The notes below the pieces were generated by a model. The model worked only from the letters and a program-made list of their open reading frames with translations, was not told where the DNA came from and did not search any database. Below are positions 42,067-51,291 of a stretch of 64,000 nucleotides of DNA, piece after piece; the first letter of the stretch is position 1, and each line of letters begins with the position of its first letter. The stretch is from Bradyrhizobium altum. GTDB taxonomy: Bacteria > Pseudomonadota > Alphaproteobacteria > Rhizobiales > Xanthobacteraceae. The stretch covers positions 1-64,000 of the forward strand of contig NZ_JACMYP010000014.1 of assembly GCF_020889705.1 (NCBI RefSeq). The letters run 5' to 3'. The translations under genes and the position numbers were made by a program.

Positions 42067-44304
42067 ATGCTCCAGCTCCTGAAGCCCGAGGAACGCGAGA
42101 TCGAACGCGCAGACTACGTGTCGCCCGATCAGATGTTTGCGGCTGCCCTCGGTTTCGCTCGCCGCCAGTATCCGATCTTTCTGGTCACGATGCTGATCAC
42201 CCTCGCATTGGGGGCCGCTTATCTCGTGGTGGTCCGATCGACCTATACCGCGCAGGCGACGATCATCATCGACACGCGAAAGCTTCAGCCCTACACGTCC
42301 CAGAACTCCCTCTTTACCGAAGTCCCCGTGGACTCGCCGGCGGTGGACAGTCAGCTCGAGCTGATCAAGTCCGACAACATTGCGCGATCGGTGATCCGCG
42401 ACCTGCATCTGGCGCAAGAGCCCGAATTCTCCCGTTATGGCGGAGGCTTCGTCGGCAATCTCCTCTACTATTTCTACCAGCTCTTCGAACCCGGCGATGA
42501 GTCCCAGGACGAGATCGAGCGACGCGCCCTGCGCGAGTTCTCGAACAATCTGTCGGCGAAGCGCGTAGGCGTTACCTACGTGATCGAGATAGCGTATCGC
42601 TCTGCCCTGCCGGGGCGGGCTGCCCAGGTGGCCAATGCCGTCGCCGAGGCCTACATCAACGATCAGCTCGACGCCAAGTATCAGTCGGCCCGCCGTGCGG
42701 GCGACTGGCTTTCCAGTCGTATCCAGGAGCTGAAGCAGCAGGCGATCTCCGCCGATCGCTCGATCGTCGACTTCAAAAGCAAGAACAACATCGTCGATGC
42801 CGGCGGACGGTCGATTTCTGAACAGCAGGTTGCAGAGATCAACAGCCAGCTACTCGCAGCACGGACGGTCACCGCGGACGCGCGTGCACGCCTCGATCGC
42901 ATCGAGCAGGTCATGAAATCGGACGTTCGCGACGCAACGGTAACGGACACTCTGCGAAGCGATGTCGTGAGCAAACTGAGGACGCAATACCTGGATATCG
43001 CCAACCGGGAAGCCGACCTGTCAGCCCGCTATGGGGTGAACCATCTGGCCGCGGTCAATCTGCGCAACCAGATGCGTGAAATCGCCAAGTCGATTACCGC
43101 CGAACTCGGCCGCCTCGCGGAAACCTACAAGAGCGACTACGAGATCGCCAAGCAACGCGAGGATGAGGCGCAACGCGCGCTGGAGGCCGCGGTCGCCCGC
43201 TCTCAAATCGGTGGCCAGGCCCAGGTCCAGCTGAAGGAGCTTGAGAGCAACTCCCAGACCTACCGCTCAATGTACGAGACCTTCCTGCAGCGCTATACTG
43301 AATCCATTCAGCAGCAATCGTTCCCGATCACGGAGGCCCGCATCATATCGAGCGCGGGCCGGCCGTCCAAGCGCAGCAGTCCCAAGACCATTCTCGTTCT
43401 CTCTATGGCGTGCGCCGGCGGCCTGATGCTGGGCTTCGGCATCGGCCTTATGAGGGACCTGTCCGATCGCGTGGTACGCACCAGCGATCAGGTCGAGCGG
43501 TTGCTGGGAGCTGATTGCCTCGCAACCCTTCCGGTTCTTCCGGCACCCGCTCTCCAGCCCAACGACACCCCTCCGTCACCGCATGAGATGCAAGCCGACG
43601 CTGGAGCTTTCTGGGCCGTCGTCAGCTCGCCGTTCTCCAGATACGCCGAAGGCATCCGATCGATAAAGTCCGCGATAGACCTCAATAGTCGACTACGCAG
43701 CGGCCGCGTCGTGGGCCTCTCCTCGGCGCTCCCCGGCGAGGGGAAATCAACCACTGCCGCGGGCCTTGCGCTGCTCAGCGCGCAGTCCGGGCACAAGGTC
43801 ATCTTGATCGACGCGGATCTTCGAAATCCGTCGCTCACGAAGCTGATGGCGCCAAACGCCGCCGCCGGCCTCGTCGAGGTTGCGCTGGGGCAACGCAAGT
43901 TCGAAGACGTCGTTCTTCGGGAGAGTACAACTGGCCTGGATTTCCTGCCCACGGTGATCCATACCCCGATCGCACACACGAGCGAGATCCTCGCGTCCGA
44001 AGGCATGCGAGCGCTCATCGAGCGCTTCAGCAGCATGTATGACTACATCATCATCGACCTCTCTCCGCTGGCGCCGGTGATCGATGTCCGCGCCACCGGA
44101 CATTTCATTCCCACCTATCTCCTGGTGCTCGAATGGGGCAAGACCAATATCGATGTCCTTGAGCGGGCATTGGCGAACGCCCGGTCGGTTCGTGAAAATC
44201 TGCTTGGCGTGGTCATGAACAAGGCCGATACGAATCTTTTGAAGCGATACGAGGGATACGGGACGAGCTACTACTACGATCCCAAGTACTCACAGCCGAG
44301 CTAG
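42067..44304 (+). CDS. Polysaccharide co-polymerase and tyrosine autokinase (Wzc/ExoP)
   Basis: This is a 745-residue protein when started at the ATG at 42067; a TTG at 42043 adds 8 residues. It has a Wzz domain with a first membrane helix near residue 45, a long periplasmic coiled coil (about 180-400), a second helix near 455 and a cytoplasmic BY-kinase domain. The kinase shows Walker A L-P-G-E-G-K-S-T-T, Walker A' V-I-L-I-D-A-D-L-R, Walker B Y-I-I-I-D-L-S-P and a Tyr-rich tail (Y-G-T-S-Y-Y-Y-D-P). It controls chain length and export by cycles of tyrosine phosphorylation. No LMW tyrosine phosphatase is seen in the window. Confidence 0.92.
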   Translation: MLQLLKPEEREIERADYVSPDQMFAAALGFARRQYPIFLVTMLITLALGAAYLVVVRSTYTAQATIIIDTRKLQPYTSQNSLFTEVPVDSPAVDSQLELIKSDNIARSVIRDLHLAQEPEFSRYGGGFVGNLLYYFYQLFEPGDESQDEIERRALREFSNNLSAKRVGVTYVIEIAYRSALPGRAAQVANAVAEAYINDQLDAKYQSARRAGDWLSSRIQELKQQAISADRSIVDFKSKNNIVDAGGRSISEQQVAEINSQLLAARTVTADARARLDRIEQVMKSDVRDATVTDTLRSDVVSKLRTQYLDIANREADLSARYGVNHLAAVNLRNQMREIAKSITAELGRLAETYKSDYEIAKQREDEAQRALEAAVARSQIGGQAQVQLKELESNSQTYRSMYETFLQRYTESIQQQSFPITEARIISSAGRPSKRSSPKTILVLSMACAGGLMLGFGIGLMRDLSDRVVRTSDQVERLLGADCLATLPVLPAPALQPNDTPPSPHEMQADAGAFWAVVSSPFSRYAEGIRSIKSAIDLNSRLRSGRVVGLSSALPGEGKSTTAAGLALLSAQSGHKVILIDADLRNPSLTKLMAPNAAAGLVEVALGQRKFEDVVLRESTTGLDFLPTVIHTPIAHTSEILASEGMRALIERFSSMYDYIIIDLSPLAPVIDVRATGHFIPTYLLVLEWGKTNIDVLERALANARSVRENLLGVVMNKADTNLLKRYEGYGTSYYYDPKYSQPS

Positions 44305-44308
44305 ATAG

Positions 44309-45067
44309 TTGAGGAGCGGCGATCTCACCGGTGCAGCCGCGACTGGCATCACGTGTCTGCTTGCGGCCGTCTTGGGACTGGGCGCGGTGGCTTGGTCAGC
44401 CATCACGTTGCCGACCTTTTGGCGACAACTGCCATTGGAGCAATTCGCGAACCGCATTGTTCGCGGAGAGACCTTCCCGGTCGACCGGCTGGAAGAGAAG
44501 CTCCGGCTTTATCGCGAGGCTGGTAGCCCGGTCCGCTGCAATGCTACCGCGGCCCACGATACGGCTGTTGTAGATCTGGCGATTGTCCGGGGGCAATTCG
44601 ACGCATCATCGGAAACAGACGCCCGCCTCGAGCGCAGCAGAAACATCGTCGTGGAAGCGCTGTCATGCTTGCCCTCCGATCCGTATCTATGGTTTTCGCT
44701 GTTTCAGATCGAAAGCCTTCGCGTGGGACTCCGACAGGAATACCTTCGCTACCTCGACATGTCGTACCAGGTCGGTCCTAACGAGGGCTGGCTCGCGATT
44801 CCCAGAAACCGCGCAGCCTTCGCCATCTTTCCAGCCCTTCCCGAAGCGCTCCAATCCAAGGTGATAGACGAGTTCTGCTTGCTTCTGCGAAGCGAGTTGT
44901 ATGCGGAGGCGATCGAGATATTCCTTGGCGCGGCTCGACCTCACCAAGCCGAACTGGTCAGCCGGATGGGCGCGGTCCCAATCAGGAACCGGCAGCTGTT
45001 TGCAGTTCAACTCGCGCGCAAGGGTATCGACGCTCATATTCCGGGGACGTCGGTGGTCGTTCGCTGA
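44309..45067 (+). CDS. Membrane-anchored hypothetical protein after the kinase gene
   Basis: This 252-residue protein has one N-terminal membrane helix (about residues 13-30) and a helical soluble part resembling TPR-like repeats, with conserved-looking L-P-S-D-P-Y-L-W-F near residue 128. The start is a TTG 4 nt after the kinase stop, without its own ribosome-binding site, so it depends on translational coupling. I infer an accessory role in EPS assembly; no family is recognised. Confidence 0.6.
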   Translation: MRSGDLTGAAATGITCLLAAVLGLGAVAWSAITLPTFWRQLPLEQFANRIVRGETFPVDRLEEKLRLYREAGSPVRCNATAAHDTAVVDLAIVRGQFDASSETDARLERSRNIVVEALSCLPSDPYLWFSLFQIESLRVGLRQEYLRYLDMSYQVGPNEGWLAIPRNRAAFAIFPALPEALQSKVIDEFCLLLRSELYAEAIEIFLGAARPHQAELVSRMGAVPIRNRQLFAVQLARKGIDAHIPGTSVVVR

Positions 45068-45182
45068 AACGCGCAACGCGACGTCACATTCGCCCCGTCC
45101 GATCAGCACATCCCGGGAGAGCTACTTGCAGGATGGCGATCATCAAAAATCGTAGTGGAAGCTTCCTGCCCGCCAGTTGCAA

Positions 45183-46475
45183 TCACGCGATCGCTGCCCT
45201 GAGCACGGAGTGGCCCCGAACAAATCTGATCATGATAGCAACACCCACACACATCACAGCATCCATGGCGAGCAGAACGCCCTCCTGGCCCCAGATCTTG
45301 AAGAAAGCGCAAGCAATCGGCACATAGATCAACGACTGCCATACCTGCAGCCTCGCTGCTTCCCTGATATTGGACGTACCGATCAGCAAGGCGGAGAAGA
45401 AGAACTGCAAGGCGCTCAGAACGATGAGCAGCGATGCTCCCGTCAAAAACAGATGATCAAGTTCGATCGTCGTACGCAGCCAGATTGACAGCGCAAAATT
45501 ACCGAACAGCCAGAAGCCCGTTCCTGCCAGGCAAGATCCTGCCAGCAGCATGATCCCACTGAGGCGCACGATCCGCGTGGCCGACAAATCGTCCCGCATT
45601 TTGAGCTTTGTCGCGACGATATTTGACAAGGGATACGTAAAGGCGATGACGAGCCCTCCATAGGACTGCATCAACCGCATAAATATTCCGAGTTCGATGA
45701 CAGCGTCTGGCCCCGCCAAGAAACCGAAGAGTCCGGTAGCAAGTTGATATAAAATCCCTATCCCGAGGCTAATGATGGTGAAGTCGAGCGAGCTCAGCAG
45801 CAGGCGCCGGGCGATCCGGGGTCTCCACCTCCAGTCGCTTGAAAACAGATTCCGGTTCCGGCGAACGACGTCCAGCGCATGGAAGACTGAACCCGGCAAA
45901 AAACCGAGACTGAGAAGGACAGCGGCGAAGACGATCGACGGATGGGTCGGAAATACAAACAGCAGCAACACGAACGACAGTACATAACTCGCCAGCTGGA
46001 ACAGATAGAGTCGATGCAGCTGATGGTGCCCTGCATCTATTCCCTCAAAGATCGAGAGGAAGAACCACAGGGCCAAGCCGAAAAACACGACCAGAATCGT
46101 TGCAATAAACTCGCCGTAGTTTGCGAGAATCACCTCATTCAGCGGCACCAGCCACATGAAAATCATCAGGGCAACTGCTGCAATTCCAAATAACACGAGA
46201 TTGAGACCTGCTGCGAGCACCGCAGCAAGCGACACGGTTTCAGTCTTGAAGGCACTCGCGCTCCGGCGAGTTCGAGCGACGACATTTGCGATCACTCGTC
46301 CCATGCCGACATTGGCAAACCCGATCCACGAACTGATACTTAAAATAACAAGGAGCAGACCGAACCGCGATGGTCCCAGCCTGTCGAGAACCATCGGAGT
46401 GCCCACCAGATTCAACAGAATTGCGAGCAGCCTCGCGAGCCACCCCGCAAGCGTCGATAACAATATTGGCTTCAT
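45183..46475 (-). CDS. Wzx-type polysaccharide flippase
   Basis: This 430-residue protein has about twelve membrane helices in the MATE-like arrangement of polysaccharide transporters; N-terminal W-L-A-R-L-L-A-I-L-L-N-L is typical. It moves lipid-linked repeat units across the inner membrane. It is the last gene of the minus-strand operon, 35 nt after the acyltransferase, and converges with the plus-strand kinase operon. Confidence 0.82.
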   Translation of the reverse strand: MKPILLSTLAGWLARLLAILLNLVGTPMVLDRLGPSRFGLLLVILSISSWIGFANVGMGRVIANVVARTRRSASAFKTETVSLAAVLAAGLNLVLFGIAAVALMIFMWLVPLNEVILANYGEFIATILVVFFGLALWFFLSIFEGIDAGHHQLHRLYLFQLASYVLSFVLLLFVFPTHPSIVFAAVLLSLGFLPGSVFHALDVVRRNRNLFSSDWRWRPRIARRLLLSSLDFTIISLGIGILYQLATGLFGFLAGPDAVIELGIFMRLMQSYGGLVIAFTYPLSNIVATKLKMRDDLSATRIVRLSGIMLLAGSCLAGTGFWLFGNFALSIWLRTTIELDHLFLTGASLLIVLSALQFFFSALLIGTSNIREAARLQVWQSLIYVPIACAFFKIWGQEGVLLAMDAVMCVGVAIMIRFVRGHSVLRAAIA

Positions 46476-46510
46476 ATCGACCAGCGCATGCGATGCAACC
46501 TAGTTCGCAA

Positions 46511-47182
46511 TCAATAGATGATTGCGTCTGTGCGCGAGAAGAACTTTGCTGTCTCTGGCACCTTGCGAACATGAACCGCGGGATTTCCCGCAATGAGCGA
46601 GTAAGATTCCGGCTTTAGATGACTCACAACCGAACCGGCGCTGACCAAACAGCAGTTGGGAATCCTGACGCCCTTCGTAATAAGACAGCCTGATCCAACC
46701 ATCGTATAGTCGCCGACGATAATTGGTGAGCAAGTCTGCCTACACGACAGCGGCTCGATGCCGTGCGTGACCAATTGCGAGCGAACTCCTGCAAGTCCGC
46801 TGTACATGCCGAATTCGATTCGATCGGAGCAATCGATATAGTGCTGGTGTGCAATCAGGCTCGCACGCTTCATCAGCAACTCCGATCGCCGCCCTGGGTT
46901 CTTCTTGAAGAATGGAGAGTTCAACTTTCGGGAAAGCCCGGTGATCCAATTGAAATTTCCAATCATCGCTCCTTCATGCATTTCGAGGTTGTCGAGACGT
47001 CCGACGTAGTTGAAATGACCGACGGAGGCTCCCTTCGCTAAAGAAGCCTCATCAGCAAGGACAATCGAAAGGCCAATGCGAGAGTTCGCATCAAGCGAAA
47101 AACCGAAGAGATTATTCAAGGCCCAGCGCCGAAGTGACCAAGGTATGAAGAACAACAAAACTTGAATGCCCGCCTTCAACAT
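46511..47182 (-). CDS. Hexapeptide-repeat acyltransferase (LbH)
   Basis: This 223-residue protein has left-handed beta-helix character: I-G-L-S-I-V, I-G-N-F-N-W-I, then I-V-G-D-Y-T-M-V-G-S-G-C-L-I-T-K-G-V-R-I-P and V-S-A-G-S-V-V. The closing I-A-G-N-P-A-V-H-V-R is the family's hallmark. It probably transfers acetyl or another acyl group to a sugar of the repeat unit. It lies between the methyltransferase and flippase genes on the same strand. Confidence 0.85.
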   Translation of the reverse strand: MLKAGIQVLLFFIPWSLRRWALNNLFGFSLDANSRIGLSIVLADEASLAKGASVGHFNYVGRLDNLEMHEGAMIGNFNWITGLSRKLNSPFFKKNPGRRSELLMKRASLIAHQHYIDCSDRIEFGMYSGLAGVRSQLVTHGIEPLSCRQTCSPIIVGDYTMVGSGCLITKGVRIPNCCLVSAGSVVSHLKPESYSLIAGNPAVHVRKVPETAKFFSRTDAIIY

Positions 47183-47254
47183 TTCAATGCGCTCCTAAAA
47201 CTATGGAAACGGCTACGGCCGGTAACGGCTAGATTAAGTTTTGACGAACGGACA

Positions 47255-48007
47255 TCACTCAGTACCGGAAATCGAGTTCAGGGCACTGGCATCCCATACG
47301 GCGAGTATTCGCCCGCCCGAAACCCCATCGTCCCTCAGCTCGAACTTCGGAGCAGGAAGTCCGAATGGAGACCGCATCAGGTTGATTCTCCGGAAGTCTC
47401 CGTCCCGAATATCGGAATTGAACCACACGGAACTGTCGCTGGTCAGCAAGACGTACTTGAAGCCGGCGGACTTTATGTTGTTAAGGAGCGCAAGAGCATT
47501 TTTGAACGAGAGGTGGAAAAGTACTTCACGGCATATCACTACGTCGCCCCAGCGTTCGAGGGGTTGCTTCGTTGCATCCATACAGGCAAAGCGCCTCCTG
47601 GAATTCGCGTGGACCTCGTTGTGAGAAGCGATCAACGACGGGACAATGTCGATACCGAGGTAATCGAACTCGCCGGCAACTCGAGACATCCAGTTAAAGT
47701 CGCCACAGCCTATATCGACGAGCCCAGTGCATCCGACATCTCGCAAGAACTGTGAGAGCTGACGGGTCAATGTGTCGGTAGCCATCGGCGAAGAACCCAG
47801 ACCTGAGAGACTCACCTGCTCCGCATTTTCGATCCAGGTTCCGTTGACGTAGATATCTGAAAAAACCTCATCCAGCTCAGCCTTACGCATGTGGCTCGTA
47901 TCACGACCACGCACGCGCCTCGCAATATTGATGATTTCATCCGCACCAAGGCGGAACAATACGTGGCGAACAATTTCCTTGCAGGACTGCAAATGATCTA
48001 GCGGCAT
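47255..48007 (-). CDS. SAM-dependent methyltransferase, EPS cluster
   Basis: This 250-residue class I methyltransferase has the SAM-binding motif V-D-I-G-C-G-D-F-N-W near residue 98 and a following Y-L-G-I-D-I-V strand. The N-terminal 80 residues form a helical extension with Y-V-N-G-T-W. It probably methylates a sugar or lipid-linked intermediate. It is read after the ligase-like gene with a 33-nt gap. Confidence 0.8.
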   Translation of the reverse strand: MPLDHLQSCKEIVRHVLFRLGADEIINIARRVRGRDTSHMRKAELDEVFSDIYVNGTWIENAEQVSLSGLGSSPMATDTLTRQLSQFLRDVGCTGLVDIGCGDFNWMSRVAGEFDYLGIDIVPSLIASHNEVHANSRRRFACMDATKQPLERWGDVVICREVLFHLSFKNALALLNNIKSAGFKYVLLTSDSSVWFNSDIRDGDFRRINLMRSPFGLPAPKFELRDDGVSGGRILAVWDASALNSISGTE

Positions 48008-48040
48008 ATGAAGGGATCCGACATTGAACTGCGCTGATGA

Positions 48041-49381
48041 TCAAGAGACATCGGCCGCAGGCTGTAGTGATGGCTGCCCTTGCGGCAACCTCGCATGACG
48101 CAGGGGAGTCGACGCGTACCGCCGTCTTGCCGAAGGCGTGTACGCCAGAAAGAGCATAAAGAAGAAAGAACCTATAAAACCGATATTGAAATTGTCCGGC
48201 TCAAACCACTGGATCAGCAGGGTGGACAGGACCGCCAGCCCGCAGAGCAACGTCCTGCGATCACTGTGCTTCGTGCCGATCCAGACCAGATAGAGCCCGC
48301 GGCCGGCGACAACGAGCAGTAAGAGGCCACCGAGCAGTAGGCCGAAGTCCATGAAGTAAGACAAGATGCCGCTATGGACCGCGTGCAGATTGTATCGGCT
48401 GGAACGGAAGCCGTATCCGAAGAACACATACTGGTCGATCGTCTCGAAGAACGTGTTCCACGATTCGGTACGACCGGTGAATCCCGAAAGAATTCCTCGA
48501 TTGGGATCGAACAGCGCCAGATCGTTCGTGACCTTGTCAATCAGCCGGTCGGTGTCGGTAAAGAAGGGCAAGATCACAAGCGCGACTGGGAGCGTCATCA
48601 TGAAGGCTGCGAACATGCGAACGTTCATGATCTGCTGCGCGCGACTGAAGAGCGCTCGGTAGTTCGCAAAGGCGAGATACCCAAGGTAAAATAAGAGCGT
48701 GCCTATCATAATGGTTCGCGCGCTAACTACGTAAGTTGCGCCGAAGCAAATCACAAATACAGGTAAGCTCACACGCTTGACCACCAAAGAGTGGAGCACC
48801 AACGCAATATAGGCGTATCTGGCATAGTGATTAGGGTGGATCAGACCGACCCATCGATACTCGTGAAATCCCTGAACAATCGCGGCGGCGCTGAGGGATG
48901 CGGCCAGCGCCAGAAATCCCATCGCGAGCGCGTCGTCCACGCTCTGCGCAGGCGCCTGCCAAAAGCAGAGACAAAGCAGGAATGCTCCCAGCGTGACGAC
49001 GTACTGGACAATTTGCCCTGACGACTCGATGAACTCGGCTGCAGCGACCGACGCGAGAACGATCAGGCCGGAGTAGATCAGGAGGAAGATCAGAATCGGC
49101 TGCGATCGGCGGATCGCCGCGTACGCACCGTGACGGGCGAATACCAACAAGCCCAGCAACAGCGCGGGTACCGCGATGAATAGGCTGAACCCTCCAACAT
49201 CAGCCTGAGTGGTAAGGCCGTTGCGCAAATCCATCAACTGGGCCGGCGTCGCCTTGATGCCGGGATAGCAGATCGCGAGCACATAGAAGCTGAAGCCGAA
49301 CCCTGCCGCGTTGAATACGCCCCCCTTCGCGAGGTTGCGCAGAATCGCGAGATTCTCTGTGACGAAGACCGGTAGTCTCAT
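48041..49381 (-). CDS. Second O-antigen ligase/Wzy-like membrane protein
   Basis: This 446-residue membrane protein has ten or more predicted helices. The large periplasmic loop includes F-F-G-Y-G-F-R-S-S-R-Y and H-A-V-H-S-G, the motif region of O-antigen ligase-type polymerases. Its start overlaps the FkbM gene stop by 4 nt (ATGA). With the protein at 39789 there are two enzymes of this type; one may polymerise and the other ligate, or each may serve its own polysaccharide. Confidence 0.8.
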   Translation of the reverse strand: MRLPVFVTENLAILRNLAKGGVFNAAGFGFSFYVLAICYPGIKATPAQLMDLRNGLTTQADVGGFSLFIAVPALLLGLLVFARHGAYAAIRRSQPILIFLLIYSGLIVLASVAAAEFIESSGQIVQYVVTLGAFLLCLCFWQAPAQSVDDALAMGFLALAASLSAAAIVQGFHEYRWVGLIHPNHYARYAYIALVLHSLVVKRVSLPVFVICFGATYVVSARTIMIGTLLFYLGYLAFANYRALFSRAQQIMNVRMFAAFMMTLPVALVILPFFTDTDRLIDKVTNDLALFDPNRGILSGFTGRTESWNTFFETIDQYVFFGYGFRSSRYNLHAVHSGILSYFMDFGLLLGGLLLLVVAGRGLYLVWIGTKHSDRRTLLCGLAVLSTLLIQWFEPDNFNIGFIGSFFFMLFLAYTPSARRRYASTPLRHARLPQGQPSLQPAADVS

Positions 49382-50142
49382 CGCGGGCCGGCCCCAGCGG
49401 GGGCAGTCTTGAGGAAAAGAAAATCCGCCTGCACCGGGCCATGCTGCGGATCAACATACTGATTATATACCCCTCCCAGCCGAAATCCATGTGCCTCCGT
49501 CCAGCGCGAGATATCGCCGAACAGCGGTTGGCCCTCATAGAGATGGATAAACGAGCACTCGACGTACAGAGCTTCGAATTGGTTAATGAGATCGGCAGAT
49601 CCCTCCAGGACGTCCAACTCACCGCCCTGAACGTCCACCTTCAGGAGCGCCGGCCCCCGGATGGCTCCTGCTTCCAGACAGTCCGACAGCCGGCGAACGG
49701 CAATCTCATCCATACGCGCGGTCTGTTCCCCGAATATTTCGCGTTGGGCGGATCCCGGTTTCAGGAGCGACGAAGAATCGTCCTTGCTCGTGACGTAGAT
49801 CTTGGCCGATCCGGAGGTCGGCCCGATGGCGCAGGGGAAGAGCCGGATCCTGTCATCCCTGCCGAGAGCCTCGGTGAAGCGGGCGGCCGGCTCCGACAGG
49901 GGCTCGAAGGAGTAGATCTGCGCCTGCGGAAACAGCCGCCGCGCCATCACCGCGAACTGCCCCCTGTTCGCGCCGACATCCACGACCGTCTGAAAGGAAA
50001 GGCGCGACAGAGCCTCCCTGTGCTCGATGGCGGGAGCTATCCGCATGCTCAATAGCCGCCACAGCGACGGACGAAGCGCGCAAAACACGCCCTTCTGGAT
50101 GGTGATCAATTGCATTTTGCGGAATTCCTCTTCCTCAGGCAC
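49378..50142 (-). CDS. FkbM family methyltransferase
   Basis: This 254-residue protein shows the FkbM layout: V-V-D-V-G-A-N-R-G-Q-F near residue 55 (SAM binding), Y-S-F-E-P-L-S-E, and L-L-K-V-D-V-Q-G-G-E-L-D-V-L-E-G-S near residue 175. FkbM enzymes O-methylate sugars and other hydroxyls and are common in polysaccharide loci. It is 12 nt downstream of the GT4 gene and overlaps the next gene by 4 nt. Confidence 0.92.
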   Translation of the reverse strand: MPEEEEFRKMQLITIQKGVFCALRPSLWRLLSMRIAPAIEHREALSRLSFQTVVDVGANRGQFAVMARRLFPQAQIYSFEPLSEPAARFTEALGRDDRIRLFPCAIGPTSGSAKIYVTSKDDSSSLLKPGSAQREIFGEQTARMDEIAVRRLSDCLEAGAIRGPALLKVDVQGGELDVLEGSADLINQFEALYVECSFIHLYEGQPLFGDISRWTEAHGFRLGGVYNQYVDPQHGPVQADFLFLKTAPAGAGPR

Positions 50143-50154
50143 ACGACCCGGAAC

Positions 50155-51291
50155 TCAACCGTACGCCTGTCGATATCGCTCGGACGTTACCTTGCCGTCG
50201 AAGGTTGCCCTGCTGTAGCGAAGGGCTCCCTCGCTCAGCGCGGACCATTCCTTCGGTCCCATCGCGTGAATCGCCTCGAGTTTCTCGACGAACGATTCCG
50301 GTTCTGAAAGCGATAGCGCCCAGCCCGCGTTGCTCGCCGCGACGTCTGTCCAGGGGCTCCTGTCGCTGATCAGCACCGGCAGCCCAAGCGTCAATGCCTC
50401 CACGATCGAATGACCGAAATTCTCCCCCAGCGTCGGATGCAGGAGAACGTCATAATCCGCCAGCTGCGCGAATAGTTCGTCCTTGGGCAGGTTTCCCTTG
50501 AACGTCACGTCGCACTGTCCGGTCCCGGCTCGCGCCATCTCAACGCATTGTTGCGCATAAGAACTGTCATCAACCTCGCCGAAGATATCGAGCGAGGACG
50601 CGACGGTGGGACGGCGTACCACGTCGAGCGCAAAGGTGACGTTCTTTTGGACCGTCACCCGGCCAACCATCGCCATTCTAAGCTGTCCCGGCGGCTTTTC
50701 TCTCCTGGTCGGTCGCAACGCTCCGCTCTCCACGAATTGCGAAACCATCAGCACCTCCTGGGAGCGGAGGTGGTTGCGGCGGATATCGTGCTCTTCCGCG
50801 GGAGACCCCGCGAGGTGAACGACCCCGCGATAGAGGCCGGTCAAATCGGCCAGGCGGCAAAACAGGCGCTTCTTCAGGGCGGACGCGGACATGATCACAT
50901 CCATGAAGATACCGTGCGGCGTGTGGAAGACGCGCTTGCCCCTCAGAAATCCCAGGCGCTTCAGGATGAGAGTTGGAATCGCGAGCAGCGGATCGAAGGC
51001 GCACTGAATGTCGACGACGTCGAATTCCTCCCTGACGCGGTCGAAGAGAATGCGCAAGCCGGCGGAGCCCCTCGGAATATACTCCACGGTGGCAGCCCCC
51101 ATCCGCTCGCGATGAACGGGCGTTTCGAACATGGCGGCGCCACTGGTGAAATCGTGGTTGAGGGTCAGAAGGTGAAATTCATAATCGTCCGACATGTTGC
51201 GCATCAGGTTACGGATCGCGGTGGCGGGTCCGAGATGCGACAACGACGGAAAAAACGAACGATAGACGATCAGAACGCGCTTCTTGTTCAT
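50155..51291 (-). CDS. Family 4 glycosyltransferase
   Basis: This 378-residue GT-B enzyme has an N-terminal acceptor domain (R-S-F-F-P-S-L-S-H-L-G), then M-V-G-R-V-T-V-Q-K-N-V as the donor-domain opening, and P-T-L-G-E-N-F-G-H-S-I-V-E-A-L containing the E-x7-E motif. It adds one sugar to the growing repeat unit in the cytoplasm. Its start overlaps the end of the beta-helix gene by 4 nt (ATGA), so the two are translationally coupled. Confidence 0.9.
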   Translation of the reverse strand: MNKKRVLIVYRSFFPSLSHLGPATAIRNLMRNMSDDYEFHLLTLNHDFTSGAAMFETPVHRERMGAATVEYIPRGSAGLRILFDRVREEFDVVDIQCAFDPLLAIPTLILKRLGFLRGKRVFHTPHGIFMDVIMSASALKKRLFCRLADLTGLYRGVVHLAGSPAEEHDIRRNHLRSQEVLMVSQFVESGALRPTRREKPPGQLRMAMVGRVTVQKNVTFALDVVRRPTVASSLDIFGEVDDSSYAQQCVEMARAGTGQCDVTFKGNLPKDELFAQLADYDVLLHPTLGENFGHSIVEALTLGLPVLISDRSPWTDVAASNAGWALSLSEPESFVEKLEAIHAMGPKEWSALSEGALRYSRATFDGKVTSERYRQAYG

